From positions 1-42,197 of the forward strand of contig CAZXFH010000028.1 in NCBI GenBank assembly GCA_964640055.1: 42,197 nucleotides of DNA, given 5' to 3'. The position numbers and the translations under genes are program-made. The DNA is from CAZXFH01 sp964640055. GTDB lineage: Bacteria; Fidelibacterota; UBA2242; JAFGTP01. Below the pieces are notes generated by a model. The model was not told the DNA's origin, did no database searches, and saw nothing but the letters and a program-made list of their open reading frames with translations. Shown here one piece after another: positions 1 through 7,907 of this stretch (its first letter is position 1; each line of letters starts with the position of its first letter).

Positions 1-199
1 ACAACCGATTATTCGCAATACTTATTTATAGTTATTTATGCACTGTTACTTATTTGTCCCTCGTGGTACTTTCATTTCTCAAAATTGGATAATAAATTCC
101 GATGAAGGCGCAATACTGACTGTGTATTTTAAATAAACAAAATGAGTATTTCGATTGACGATTATTATTATAATTTAAAGGGATAAATTGGAGGTTAAA
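1..199. other. Upstream intergenic region, no gene seen
   Basis: This AT-rich stretch precedes the citrate lyase genes. I see no reading frame running in from the window edge and no RNA fold that I recognise. A TTGACG at 155-160 and a TATAAT at 169-174 are only 8 bases apart, too close for a normal promoter. GGAGG at 190-194 is the probable ribosome binding site for the TTG start at 200. A weaker AAAGGG at 177-182 would serve a TTG at 188. Confidence 0.5.
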
Positions 200-1417
200 T
201 TGGGTAAAAAAGGAACTGCCGGCAATCACGGTGCTAATATCCGCTCTGATTGTTTAATCACCCTGGAGCTGCGGGACAAGGGTGGTATTGAGATCGATTT
301 AAAAAGTAAAGTGAAACGGTTTTTTGGTGCCTCCATCGAGCAAATCTGTCGGCAAGGATTAGACTTTTTTGGGGTTGAGCACGCTTCTCTGACCATACAG
401 GATAGCGGGGCCCTACCCTTTGTGTTGATGGCTCGATTAGAAGCAGCCGTTAAACAGTGTGTGGAGACTGATAAGGAGTTCTTACCTGAAATGGTGCCAC
501 AAAATAAATATCAAACCACTGTGGAGCGGTATCGACGCTCACGGTTATACCTGCCGGGTAACACACCCAAATTATTTATTAATGCTGGATTACATGGCGC
601 CGATGGAATTATTCTGGATCTGGAAGATTCGGTAGCACCGGCTAAAAAGGATGAGGCCCGGTATTTGGTACGCAATGCGCTCCGGCAAAATGATTTCTAT
701 GGCACCGAACGGATGGTGCGCATTAACCAACTACCCCGGGGGCTGCAAGATTTAGATGTTGTGATTCCCCATCATGTTAACCTAGTGTTGATTCCAAAAT
801 GTGAGTCGCCTAAACAAGTCCGGCAGGTGGAATCCCGGATAAAAAGTTTGTGCCAGCAGCATAAGATCAGTGATAAGGTCTACTTAATGCCGATTATTGA
901 GAGTGCTGCCGGGGTTATGAAGGCGGTTGACATTGCAGGTGCTTCCCCAAAATTGGTGGCCTTGGCGATAGGGTTGGAAGATTATACCGCTGATATTGGC
1001 ACCCGACGTACAGCGCAAGGCCGCGAATCCTTTTTTGCACGGTCTATGATTGTTAATGCAGCCCGCGCACACCGCCTGCAGCCTATTGATTCGGTCTATT
1101 CTGATGTGAATGATCCGGAGGGGCTGAAAGAGTTTGCCCAGGATGCCAAGTTGCTGGGTTTTGACGGAATTGGATGTATTCATCCGCGCCAGGTTCAAGT
1201 CATTCATGGTGTTTTCACTCCCACGGAAGCGGAAATTGAGCGGGCTACAAAGATAGTGAATGCCTTTTTTAAGGCTGAAGAAAAAGGTCTGGGTGTGGTT
1301 GCCCTGGGTTCGAAAATGATCGATCCTCCAGTGGTCAAACGGGCTCAGAAAATCGTGGATCTGGCGATTGAATCCGGTAAACTCGATAAAAATTGGAGGG
1401 CAACTTATGGCAGCTAA
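200..1417 (+). CDS. citE: Citrate lyase CitD-CitE fusion (acyl carrier gamma plus beta subunit)
   Basis: Citrate lyase splits citrate into acetate and oxaloacetate. CitD is the acyl carrier that bears the phosphoribosyl-dephospho-CoA arm, and CitE is the citryl-thioester lyase. Residues 1-95 resemble CitD (AGNHGANIRSD near the start, DSGALPFVLMARLEA near residue 85). Ser16, counted from TTG 200, sits where the prosthetic-group serine (Ser14 in enterobacterial CitD) is expected. From about residue 105 the protein is an HpcH/HpaI-fold CitE with RSRLYLPGN, LDLEDSVAP and PIIESAAGV, including the acidic metal ligands. CitD and CitE are normally separate, so this fusion is unusual. TTG 200 is chosen for its GGAGG with a 5-base gap; TTG 188 would add four residues. 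The 3' end overlaps citF by 11 bases. The genes for attaching the prosthetic group (citC, citX, citG) are not in the window. Confidence 0.88.
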   Translation: MGKKGTAGNHGANIRSDCLITLELRDKGGIEIDLKSKVKRFFGASIEQICRQGLDFFGVEHASLTIQDSGALPFVLMARLEAAVKQCVETDKEFLPEMVPQNKYQTTVERYRRSRLYLPGNTPKLFINAGLHGADGIILDLEDSVAPAKKDEARYLVRNALRQNDFYGTERMVRINQLPRGLQDLDVVIPHHVNLVLIPKCESPKQVRQVESRIKSLCQQHKISDKVYLMPIIESAAGVMKAVDIAGASPKLVALAIGLEDYTADIGTRRTAQGRESFFARSMIVNAARAHRLQPIDSVYSDVNDPEGLKEFAQDAKLLGFDGIGCIHPRQVQVIHGVFTPTEAEIERATKIVNAFFKAEEKGLGVVALGSKMIDPPVVKRAQKIVDLAIESGKLDKNWRATYGS

Positions 1418-2963
1418 ACTAGTCAAGAATGCACTCGGTAGATGGGTCCCCACCGAAGTCAATGGAAAAAAGCAAATTCCCTTCAAGGGGGTCGGTAAAT
1501 ACAAGCCTGATTTCCGCCGCTATGGCCCTCCGGTTGCCTCTTGCGCCGATTATCCCGACAGTGGTGACAAGCGGGTCAAGAACTTACAAACCGCCCTGCA
1601 AAAAGCCGGCCTCAAAGATGGTATGACCATTTCCACTCATCACCATTTTCGGAATGGTGATTTGCTTGCCAATCAGGTTTTCCGGATCGCAGCTGCACTG
1701 GGAATTAAAGACCTGGTCTGGTATCCGTCGGCTTCCTTTCCCTGCCATGCATCTTTGATAAAATACATGGAAGACGGAACGATCCATCATATCGAAGGCA
1801 GTATGAATGGTCCCCTGGGACGGTTTTGCTCGGAAGGAAAAATGCGCGGAACGGGGGTGTTAAGGTCCCATGGTGGGCGTTATCAGGCGGTACAGGATGG
1901 CGAAGTACAAATCGATATCGCTGTTATTGCTGCCCCTACTGCAGATGCCTTTGGGAATGCCAATGGTTTGCATGGGCCTTCTGCCTGCGGTTTACTTGGT
2001 TTTGCCCTGGCAGATTCGCAATACGCACACAAAGTCGTGATGGCAACCGATAATCTGGTTGATTTTCCTTGTATCCCTTGGCAAATTCACGGTAATTTTG
2101 TTGATTATGTTGTGGAAATGGAGAAAATAGGCGATCCTGATCAGATCGTTTCCGGTACCACCCGCATCACCCGCAGCCCGGACCGGCTGTTAATGGCCCA
2201 GATGACCGCCCAGTTATGCAAGGAAGCCGGCTTAATTAAAAATGGTTTCTCTTTTCAGGCCGGTGCCGGTGGAACGTCCTTGGCCATTACCCGCTTTTTT
2301 GAAGATATTATGAAAGCGGAAGGCATTCAGGCCCGCTTTGCCCGCGGTGGTAGTACCCGTTTTCTGGTTAAATTACTGGAGGAAGGGCTTGTAGATTATA
2401 TCCTGGATGGACAGACCTTTGATCTGGACGGGGTCCGTTCCATGCGCGATAATCCCAATCATGTGGATACCAGTCCCTTCACCAGTTACAATTATCATGG
2501 TAAGGGCAATTTCGCCCCTCTGGTCGATATTGTGATTCTGGGAGCGACGGAAGTGGATGTTCATTTTAATGCCAATGTGAATACCCATTCTGATGGTTAC
2601 CTGTTACACGGGATCGGTGGTTGGCAGAATTGTTTGTTTGGTAAAACAGTGATTTTGCCCGTGCCACTTTTCCGGGACCGGATTCCGATTATCCGGGATG
2701 AAGTTACCACGATAACCGGTCCGGGGGAACTAATTGACGTGATTGTTACCGAGAGAGGGATGGCCATTAATCCGCAGCGAAAAGATCTACTGCATAAAAT
2801 CAAGAATTCCAATTTACCGATTAAGCCGATTACACAATTAAAAGCAGAAGCAGAAAGTATTTGCGGAGTGCCGGCTAAACCCAGCTTGGGGGATGAAGTC
2901 GTGGCCGTCATCAAATGGGTTGATGGAACCCTCATTGACGCTGTTCGTAGAGTAATCCCATAA
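1407..2963 (+). CDS. citF: Citrate lyase alpha subunit (citrate CoA-transferase)
   Basis: CitF swaps the acetyl group on the acyl carrier for citrate, giving citryl-ACP for CitE. The 518-residue length matches the family (about 510). Recognisable stretches include STHHHFRNGD near residue 70, GPSACGLLG, FSFQAGAGGTSLA and the C-terminal TERGMAINPQR, all typical of CitF. The ATG at 1407 is chosen over an in-frame upstream start because GGAGGG lies at 1395-1400; it overlaps the end of the CitD-CitE frame, so translation is probably coupled. A strong terminator follows, making this a two-gene transcript unless more genes lie upstream of the window. With Pta further along the window it fits acetate-linked fermentation. 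Confidence 0.93.
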   Translation: MAAKLVKNALGRWVPTEVNGKKQIPFKGVGKYKPDFRRYGPPVASCADYPDSGDKRVKNLQTALQKAGLKDGMTISTHHHFRNGDLLANQVFRIAAALGIKDLVWYPSASFPCHASLIKYMEDGTIHHIEGSMNGPLGRFCSEGKMRGTGVLRSHGGRYQAVQDGEVQIDIAVIAAPTADAFGNANGLHGPSACGLLGFALADSQYAHKVVMATDNLVDFPCIPWQIHGNFVDYVVEMEKIGDPDQIVSGTTRITRSPDRLLMAQMTAQLCKEAGLIKNGFSFQAGAGGTSLAITRFFEDIMKAEGIQARFARGGSTRFLVKLLEEGLVDYILDGQTFDLDGVRSMRDNPNHVDTSPFTSYNYHGKGNFAPLVDIVILGATEVDVHFNANVNTHSDGYLLHGIGGWQNCLFGKTVILPVPLFRDRIPIIRDEVTTITGPGELIDVIVTERGMAINPQRKDLLHKIKNSNLPIKPITQLKAEAESICGVPAKPSLGDEVVAVIKWVDGTLIDAVRRVIP

Positions 2964-2991
2964 AAAAAAGGCATAAAACATAACAGAACAG

Positions 2992-3021
2992 AGCCGCTCT
3001 GCAGGTAGCGGCTTTTTTTTT
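2992..3021 (+). terminator. Rho-independent terminator after citF
   Basis: AGCCGCT at 2992-2998 pairs perfectly with AGCGGCT at 3007-3013 across an 8-base loop, followed by a run of nine T. It ends the citrate lyase transcript and was also the landing site of the intron remnant that begins two bases later. Confidence 0.9.
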
Positions 3022-3022
3022 A

Positions 3023-3246
3023 GTGCGCCCGGCAGGGCGCAATCAGTTGGAGGTGACTTATCGACAATGTAATCGGAAGTCCTCTACCGGCCCGGCAAGG
3101 AGAACGGTTAGCTGAACGGCAAGGGTGTCCATCGTGAGGTGGAATCTGAAGGAAGCGGCAGGCAAAGCAGGGGCCTGAAATCCCGACTTGTCGGGACATA
3201 CGGTGGTGTGAGCGGTCGGAGGGTGTGAGCCCTCCTCCTACTCGAT
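3023..3246 (+). mobile_element. Internally deleted group IIC intron (ribozyme remnant)
   Basis: The segment opens with GTGCGCCCGGCAGGGCGC, the GUGYG-type 5' end of group II introns. It continues with domain I sequence like that of bacterial IIC introns (AAGGGTGTCC near 3122, GGAATCTGAAGGAAGCGG near 3141). Near 3180 it jumps to the 3' part of domain V (hairpin CCCGAC-TT-GTCGGG, then ACATACGGTGGTGTGA) and a domain VI-like stem ending CCTACTCGAT at 3246. The middle of domain I, domains II-IV, the reverse transcriptase gene and the 5' strand of domain V are missing, so it cannot splice or move. It sits immediately after the T-run of a terminator, the known target preference of IIC introns. The match is to family sequence from memory; exact ends are inferred. 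Confidence 0.85.
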
Positions 3247-3322
3247 GACGGAATGTTTCGCCTTTACGATCAATAGATGTTCAATCTGGATATGCTGCGG
3301 ATAGATCTGGGGGTTGGATTAT

Positions 3323-3350
3323 TTTGGGATAACTTTTTATCTTATATTTG
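3323..3350 (+). promoter_or_regulatory. Candidate promoter, Bacteroidota-like TAnnTTTG
   Basis: TATATTTG at 3343-3350 matches the -7 element TAnnTTTG. A TTTG at 3323-3326 could be the -33 element, but the 16-base gap is shorter than in the other candidates of this window. The predicted transcript would start near 3357, leaving a leader of about 90 bases before the ATG at 3449. Confidence 0.35.
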
Positions 3351-3448
3351 TATATTTTTTTTAAATACTTTAGATTGTTACAAGGAGTGAACATTCTGAA
3401 AAAAATATTAAGCATTATTTGAGCCGGGCGTTAAGGAGAGGAGGGCCC

Positions 3449-5440
3449 ATGTCGAATCAATACCGAAAATTGACTCAGAAGGAAATTGATCAGTTGCTTT
3501 GCCAGGACTGTTACTGTTCTGATTGGACGCAGATAAGTGTGGCAAAAGACTTTAAAGTCAAGCGGGTCCGGAGTGTTCATTTATCAGGTAATGTAAAATT
3601 GGGGCTCTTTGATAGAAACATAACCCTTGACGGGGGGGTGGAAAAGGCCACCGGTATTGACCATGCTTGCCTGCATAATTGTTCAGTAGGGGATAATGTC
3701 TATATTCATAATGTGCATGGTTATATTGCTAATTATGATCTCGCCGATGGAGTCGTCATTGAAAATCTTAAATCCATGACAGTTGACTCTGAAACCAGTT
3801 TTGCCAATGGCCTGGAAGTCGCCGTACTTGTCGAGGCAGGCGGTCGGGAGATTCCCATCTATGATCACCTTTCAGCCCAAGTGGCATATATTCTGGCCTT
3901 TTATCGGCATCGCCCCAAAATGATCAAGAATCTGAAGAAAATGATTCAGGTTTACGCCGATAAAATCCGCTCTGACCGGGGGTATGTGGGTGAGAAAACT
4001 GCTTTAATCAATTGTGATACCATTCGGAATGTCCGTATTGGTGCAGGTGCTTGCTTACAGGGTGTCAAGCAACTGGTCAACGGATCGGTTAACAGCTGCC
4101 TGGAAGATCCGGTTATGATTGGGAGCGATGTCATGGCTGAGGATTTTATTGTGTGTTCCGGATCCGAGCTAGACCATGGCACCATTATTACCGAGACTTT
4201 TGTCGGACAAGGATGCCAGTTGGACCGCCATTATGCCGCGGAAAATTCAGTGTTCTTTGCCAATTGCCAGGGCTTACATGGGGAAGCCTGTTCCATATTT
4301 GCCGGGCCTTTTACCGTATCCCACCATAAATCTTCCCTTTTGATCGCTGGTATGTTTTCCTTTTTGAATGCGGGCAGTGGTTCCAATCAGAGCAACCATA
4401 TGTACAAATTAGGTCCGGTTCATCAGGGTGTTGTGGAACGGGGATCGAAAACGGCCAGTGATTCTTATCTGCTTTATCCGGTCCATATTGGTCCTTTTAC
4501 CCTGATCATGGGTCGCCATAACCATAATCCGGATACTTCTGATCTGCCCTTTTCTTATTTGATTGAACATGACAATGAGAGTGTGCTTAGTCCGGGAGTT
4601 AATTTGCGTAGTGTGGGTACTGTACGCGACGCCCGTAAATGGCCCCGCCGCGATAAACGCAAGGATCCGCATAAATTGGATCTGATCAATTTTGATTTAC
4701 TATCACCTTTTACGATCCAGAAAATGATCAAGGGCTGTCATATTTTACAGGATTTAAGAGCCACTTCAGGGGAAACCGCTAACTATTATACCTACCGGGG
4801 GGTACGGATTAAGCGGGGGTCCTTACAGAGAGGATTACAATTCTATCAGATGGGAATTGTTAAATACTTGGGGAATACCATATTAAATCGCCTGCAAGAT
4901 CTGAAGATTACAGATATCGGGAAGCTGCGGGAGTCCCTACAACCTATAGACCAGCATGGTATCGGTGATTGGGTTGATCTGGCCGGTATGCTTGCTCCGG
5001 CAGAGTTAATTGATAAGCTGCTTGACGATATCGATCAGGAATCCTTAAAAACCCTCCGGGATGTGGAGAAAGTCTTACAAAATATCCACGAAAATTATGC
5101 ACAATATGCCTGGAACTGGTGTATTGATCAATGGCAAAAACGGATCGGAAAAAATATCGATCAAATTACCGCTCAGGATATACTGGAGCTGACCGACGAA
5201 TGGAAAGAGTGTGTTTTAAAACTGGATAAAATCCTCTTCAAGGATGCCAGAAAGGAATTTTTACCCATAGCGCAAATCGGATATGGTATTGATGGCGACC
5301 ATCACATCAGTCAGCAGGATTTTACCCAAGTACGCGGAGAATTTGAGGCCAACAACTTTGTTACGGAAGTCCGGAAGCATATGGAAAGAAAAACAAAATT
5401 GGCCCGAAAAATAACCGGCAAAATCAAAGCGTTGTCCTAG
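3449..5440 (+). CDS. DUF4954 family protein, predicted beta-helix
   Basis: This 663-residue protein matches my memory of DUF4954 proteins of Bacteroidota and relatives, which open with a YRxLTxxEI motif followed by a short Cys/Asp-rich stretch; here YRKLTQKEIDQL and DCYCSDW. The central part (about residues 40-370) is rich in short V/I-x-N/G-x repeats such as HNCSVGDNVYIHNVHGY, as expected of a left-handed beta-helix like hexapeptide-repeat transferases. The C-terminal third is helical and charged. No signal peptide is evident. The family has no established function; a sugar-nucleotide or acyl-transfer role is only a guess from the fold. ATG 3449 is chosen because GGAG/GAGG precedes it at 3435-3445. 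It stands alone between two intergenic regions. Confidence 0.75.
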   Translation: MSNQYRKLTQKEIDQLLCQDCYCSDWTQISVAKDFKVKRVRSVHLSGNVKLGLFDRNITLDGGVEKATGIDHACLHNCSVGDNVYIHNVHGYIANYDLADGVVIENLKSMTVDSETSFANGLEVAVLVEAGGREIPIYDHLSAQVAYILAFYRHRPKMIKNLKKMIQVYADKIRSDRGYVGEKTALINCDTIRNVRIGAGACLQGVKQLVNGSVNSCLEDPVMIGSDVMAEDFIVCSGSELDHGTIITETFVGQGCQLDRHYAAENSVFFANCQGLHGEACSIFAGPFTVSHHKSSLLIAGMFSFLNAGSGSNQSNHMYKLGPVHQGVVERGSKTASDSYLLYPVHIGPFTLIMGRHNHNPDTSDLPFSYLIEHDNESVLSPGVNLRSVGTVRDARKWPRRDKRKDPHKLDLINFDLLSPFTIQKMIKGCHILQDLRATSGETANYYTYRGVRIKRGSLQRGLQFYQMGIVKYLGNTILNRLQDLKITDIGKLRESLQPIDQHGIGDWVDLAGMLAPAELIDKLLDDIDQESLKTLRDVEKVLQNIHENYAQYAWNWCIDQWQKRIGKNIDQITAQDILELTDEWKECVLKLDKILFKDARKEFLPIAQIGYGIDGDHHISQQDFTQVRGEFEANNFVTEVRKHMERKTKLARKITGKIKALS

Positions 5441-5566
5441 GATATCAGTGATCTTTTTAACTTTTCCGCATTAATGCAGCTTTAAGCGATCACTATATTT
5501 TCATTCTATCGAATTTTTAGCCAATTATTAACAACTATCAATCGAAAAAAGTCCTAAACCTGAGAT

Positions 5567-5592
5567 AAAGCCCTTGGGCTTTGGTATTTTTT
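5567..5592 (+). terminator. Probable terminator after the DUF4954 gene
   Basis: AAAGCC and GGCTTT form a short stem around a four-base loop (5567-5582), followed after three bases by a T-run at 5586-5592. The stem is short, so this is a moderate call. Confidence 0.5.
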
Positions 5593-5604
5593 CTAAAAAA
5601 ATTA

Positions 5605-5636
5605 TTTCCAGAATAAAATAAAACAAAGTATATTTG
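5605..5636 (+). promoter_or_regulatory. Candidate promoter of the ATP-grasp/GGT operon
   Basis: TATATTTG at 5629-5636 lies 20 bases after TTTC at 5605-5608. The same pair with the same spacing occurs before the glycyl-radical activase at 11924-11955. A start near 5643 would give a leader of about 80 bases. Confidence 0.42.
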
Positions 5637-5651
5637 GCGGCTTTTTAGATG

Positions 5652-5672
5652 ATATTGCTGATTAAGCAATAT
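5652..5672 (+). promoter_or_regulatory. Leader hairpin before the ATP-grasp gene
   Basis: ATATTGCT (5652-5659) pairs perfectly with AGCAATAT (5665-5672) around GATTA and is followed by TTTGTT. It lies in the predicted 5' leader and could be a weak attenuator or a stabilising hairpin. It is AT-rich and may have no function. Confidence 0.3.
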
Positions 5673-5723
5673 TTGTTAAATATAATTATAATATCAACCG
5701 TCATGGGATAGGAGGGGTGAATT

Positions 5724-7907
5724 GTGAAGGTAGCTGTAATTTATAATAAAACCCATGTGGAAGCGTCTGATGTAATTAATATTTTCGGTCCCCAGACCAA
5801 AGAACGCTATAACCCTAAGGTAGTAGAGAAAGTGGCGCGCTCCCTAGAGAAAAGTGGCCATAATGTCAAAGTGATTGAAGGAAATATTCATGTGGTTGAT
5901 GAACTGCATAATTTTATGCCACGGGTGATTGCCGGTGAACGCCCCGGAATTGTATTTAATATGGCTTATGGGATACAGGGCCAAAGTCGTTATACCCACA
6001 TTCCGGCCATGCTGGAAATGCTGGGGGTGCCCTATGTGGGATCCGGGCCCCAGGCCCATGCGACGGCATTGGATAAAATTATGTCCAAAATCATTTTCCA
6101 TTCTCATCATTTGGCGACACCCCAATTCTGGATGTTTAATAATCCAGAAGAAAATCTCAGCAAGGTCATTTATCCGGTGATTGTCAAACCCAAGATGGAA
6201 GCGGTTTCCATGGGATTAAAGGTAGTACATAATCAGGCCGAATTATCAGAGGCGATCGAATACATCCGTGAAAAATATCAGCAGCAAGCTTTGGTAGAGC
6301 AGTTTATTCCCGGACGGGAATTTGCGGTCGGCCTGCTGGGAAATCCTCCGGATCTGGAAAATCTGCCTGTTGTAGAATTCGATTTTCACGGAAATCCGGA
6401 TGCTATACAGAGTCATGAGGATAAACAAAAAAAACCGGTAACCAAAATATGCCCGGCCGATATTTCTACTGATTTAGCACATAGAATGCAAGCATTAGCT
6501 CGTGGCGCTTTTCAAGCCTTGGGTATTTCCGACTTTGCACGGGTTGATTTACGCATGGACGCGACTGGTAATTTATATATTTTGGAATTGAATTCCATGG
6601 CCAGTCTGGGCTTTACCGGGTCCTATGTGCATGCAGCCAAAGTTGCTGGATACAATTATCAGACTTTAGTAGACCGTATGCTGGAAGTCGCTGCGTTGCG
6701 CTATTTCGGTACTATTTTTATCCAAAGCGCAAGCGTTGATAAAGCTGTCCAGGATGAGACCAAACCCTTACGGGTCAGGGTGCGTACCTATTTGAGGGGG
6801 AATTCTGCCACAATGCTCGATAATCTGCATCGCATGGTGGAAATAAACAGCTATGTGTACAACACTGAAGGCGTGCAAAAATTAGGAACCCTGCTTGCCA
6901 AACGACTGGGTCAATTAGGGTTTCAAAGAGAGGTTTTTCCACAAGGTGAGGTGGGGGATATGCTTTACTTTACCAATCACACTGCTAAGAAAAATGATAT
7001 TTTACTACTGAGCCACTTGGATACCGGATATAGTTATCAGGATTATGTTCCTTATCGTGAGGAACGCGGTCGTATTTATGGTTCAGGGGTAGCCGATTGC
7101 AAAGGCGGCCTGGCTATTATGTTGGGGGCGTTGAGTGCCTTGCGCTATACACGCCGTCTGAAAAAGCTACGCTGTAGTATATTGTTAACTTCTGATGACA
7201 CCCTGGGTGGCACTTACAGTCAATCACTAATCAAGCCAATAGCGCGGAATGCCAATTATGTCGTGGGTCTCAGATATGGGGATCTTAATGGCAGTCTGGT
7301 CGTCTCCTGTTCGGGTAATGCCCATTATGAAATAGAGTTAACTAATATAAAGAAAGCCAATTCACAGACTGCGGCGGATGTGATCAAAACCACCTGTCAG
7401 AAAGTTATCACCTGGCAGAAACTCACTGATATGGATAAAGGGGTTTTTGTAAAACCAGCCTTTTTAGAAGCCCGTACCCATTTTGGTTTAGCCCCGGATT
7501 TTGCGGCTGTTTCCTTAAAAACTCAGTATGTGAAGAGAGCTCAAGGCGAAGAGCTGGAGAATCAGATCCGCAGGATCGCCAAAAGGGGCGTAAGTCGCAG
7601 TTTTAATGTTCATATCAAGAAAAATATCAGCCGGCCGCCGTTACAACCCCGTGAATTAACCCACAGTTTCTTCCAACATGTACAGCAGATCGCCCGGCGA
7701 CTGGAAGTCAAGGTCCGGCCGGTCCATCACGCTACATCTTCGGATGTAAGTTACGTACCTGAATCCATTCCGGTTCTGGAAGGATTGGGACCTATGGGTA
7801 TTAATAGAGAGTCCCGGAATGAATACATCCTCAAAGATAGTATGGTGGATCGGGCGGCGATATTAGCAATGGTCATCCGATTGAGCTGCGAGGAGTTGGC
7901 TGCATGA
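5724..7907 (+). CDS. D-Ala-D-Ala-ligase-like ATP-grasp fused to a degenerate M20 peptidase domain
   Basis: Residues 1-335 are a D-alanine-D-alanine-ligase-like ATP-grasp: PYVGSG, LDKIMSK, VIVKPK, EQFIPGREF, and the metal-binding ARVDLRMD and ILELNS are all present, so amide-bond ligase activity is likely. Residues about 345-727 have the M20 carboxypeptidase fold, with SHLDTG (His431) and the zinc-bridging GVADCKGG (Asp458). The usual Glu-Glu pair is replaced by Asp492-Thr493, the next acidic ligand by Arg517, and the last His by Arg695 (GINRES), so this half probably does not bind two zinc ions. No signal peptide. GTG 5724 follows GGAGGGG. The gene overlaps the GGT gene by four bases (ATGA). 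The acceptor amino acids are unknown; it could be a small-peptide ligase whose M20 half binds substrate. Confidence 0.85.
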   Translation: MKVAVIYNKTHVEASDVINIFGPQTKERYNPKVVEKVARSLEKSGHNVKVIEGNIHVVDELHNFMPRVIAGERPGIVFNMAYGIQGQSRYTHIPAMLEMLGVPYVGSGPQAHATALDKIMSKIIFHSHHLATPQFWMFNNPEENLSKVIYPVIVKPKMEAVSMGLKVVHNQAELSEAIEYIREKYQQQALVEQFIPGREFAVGLLGNPPDLENLPVVEFDFHGNPDAIQSHEDKQKKPVTKICPADISTDLAHRMQALARGAFQALGISDFARVDLRMDATGNLYILELNSMASLGFTGSYVHAAKVAGYNYQTLVDRMLEVAALRYFGTIFIQSASVDKAVQDETKPLRVRVRTYLRGNSATMLDNLHRMVEINSYVYNTEGVQKLGTLLAKRLGQLGFQREVFPQGEVGDMLYFTNHTAKKNDILLLSHLDTGYSYQDYVPYREERGRIYGSGVADCKGGLAIMLGALSALRYTRRLKKLRCSILLTSDDTLGGTYSQSLIKPIARNANYVVGLRYGDLNGSLVVSCSGNAHYEIELTNIKKANSQTAADVIKTTCQKVITWQKLTDMDKGVFVKPAFLEARTHFGLAPDFAAVSLKTQYVKRAQGEELENQIRRIAKRGVSRSFNVHIKKNISRPPLQPRELTHSFFQHVQQIARRLEVKVRPVHHATSSDVSYVPESIPVLEGLGPMGINRESRNEYILKDSMVDRAAILAMVIRLSCEELAA

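Noticed and set aside
155..174. TTGACG and TATAAT as a sigma-70 promoter for citDE
   Set aside because: Only eight bases separate the two elements, against the usual 16-18.
884..1504. Long minus-strand frame opposite citE/citF
   Set aside because: It lies fully antisense to two well-recognised citrate lyase genes and its product resembles nothing; a shadow frame.
3419..3448. Upstream start of the DUF4954 gene at TTG 3419
   Set aside because: No Shine-Dalgarno before it, while GGAG/GAGG lies directly before ATG 3449; the extra ten residues do not fit the family start.
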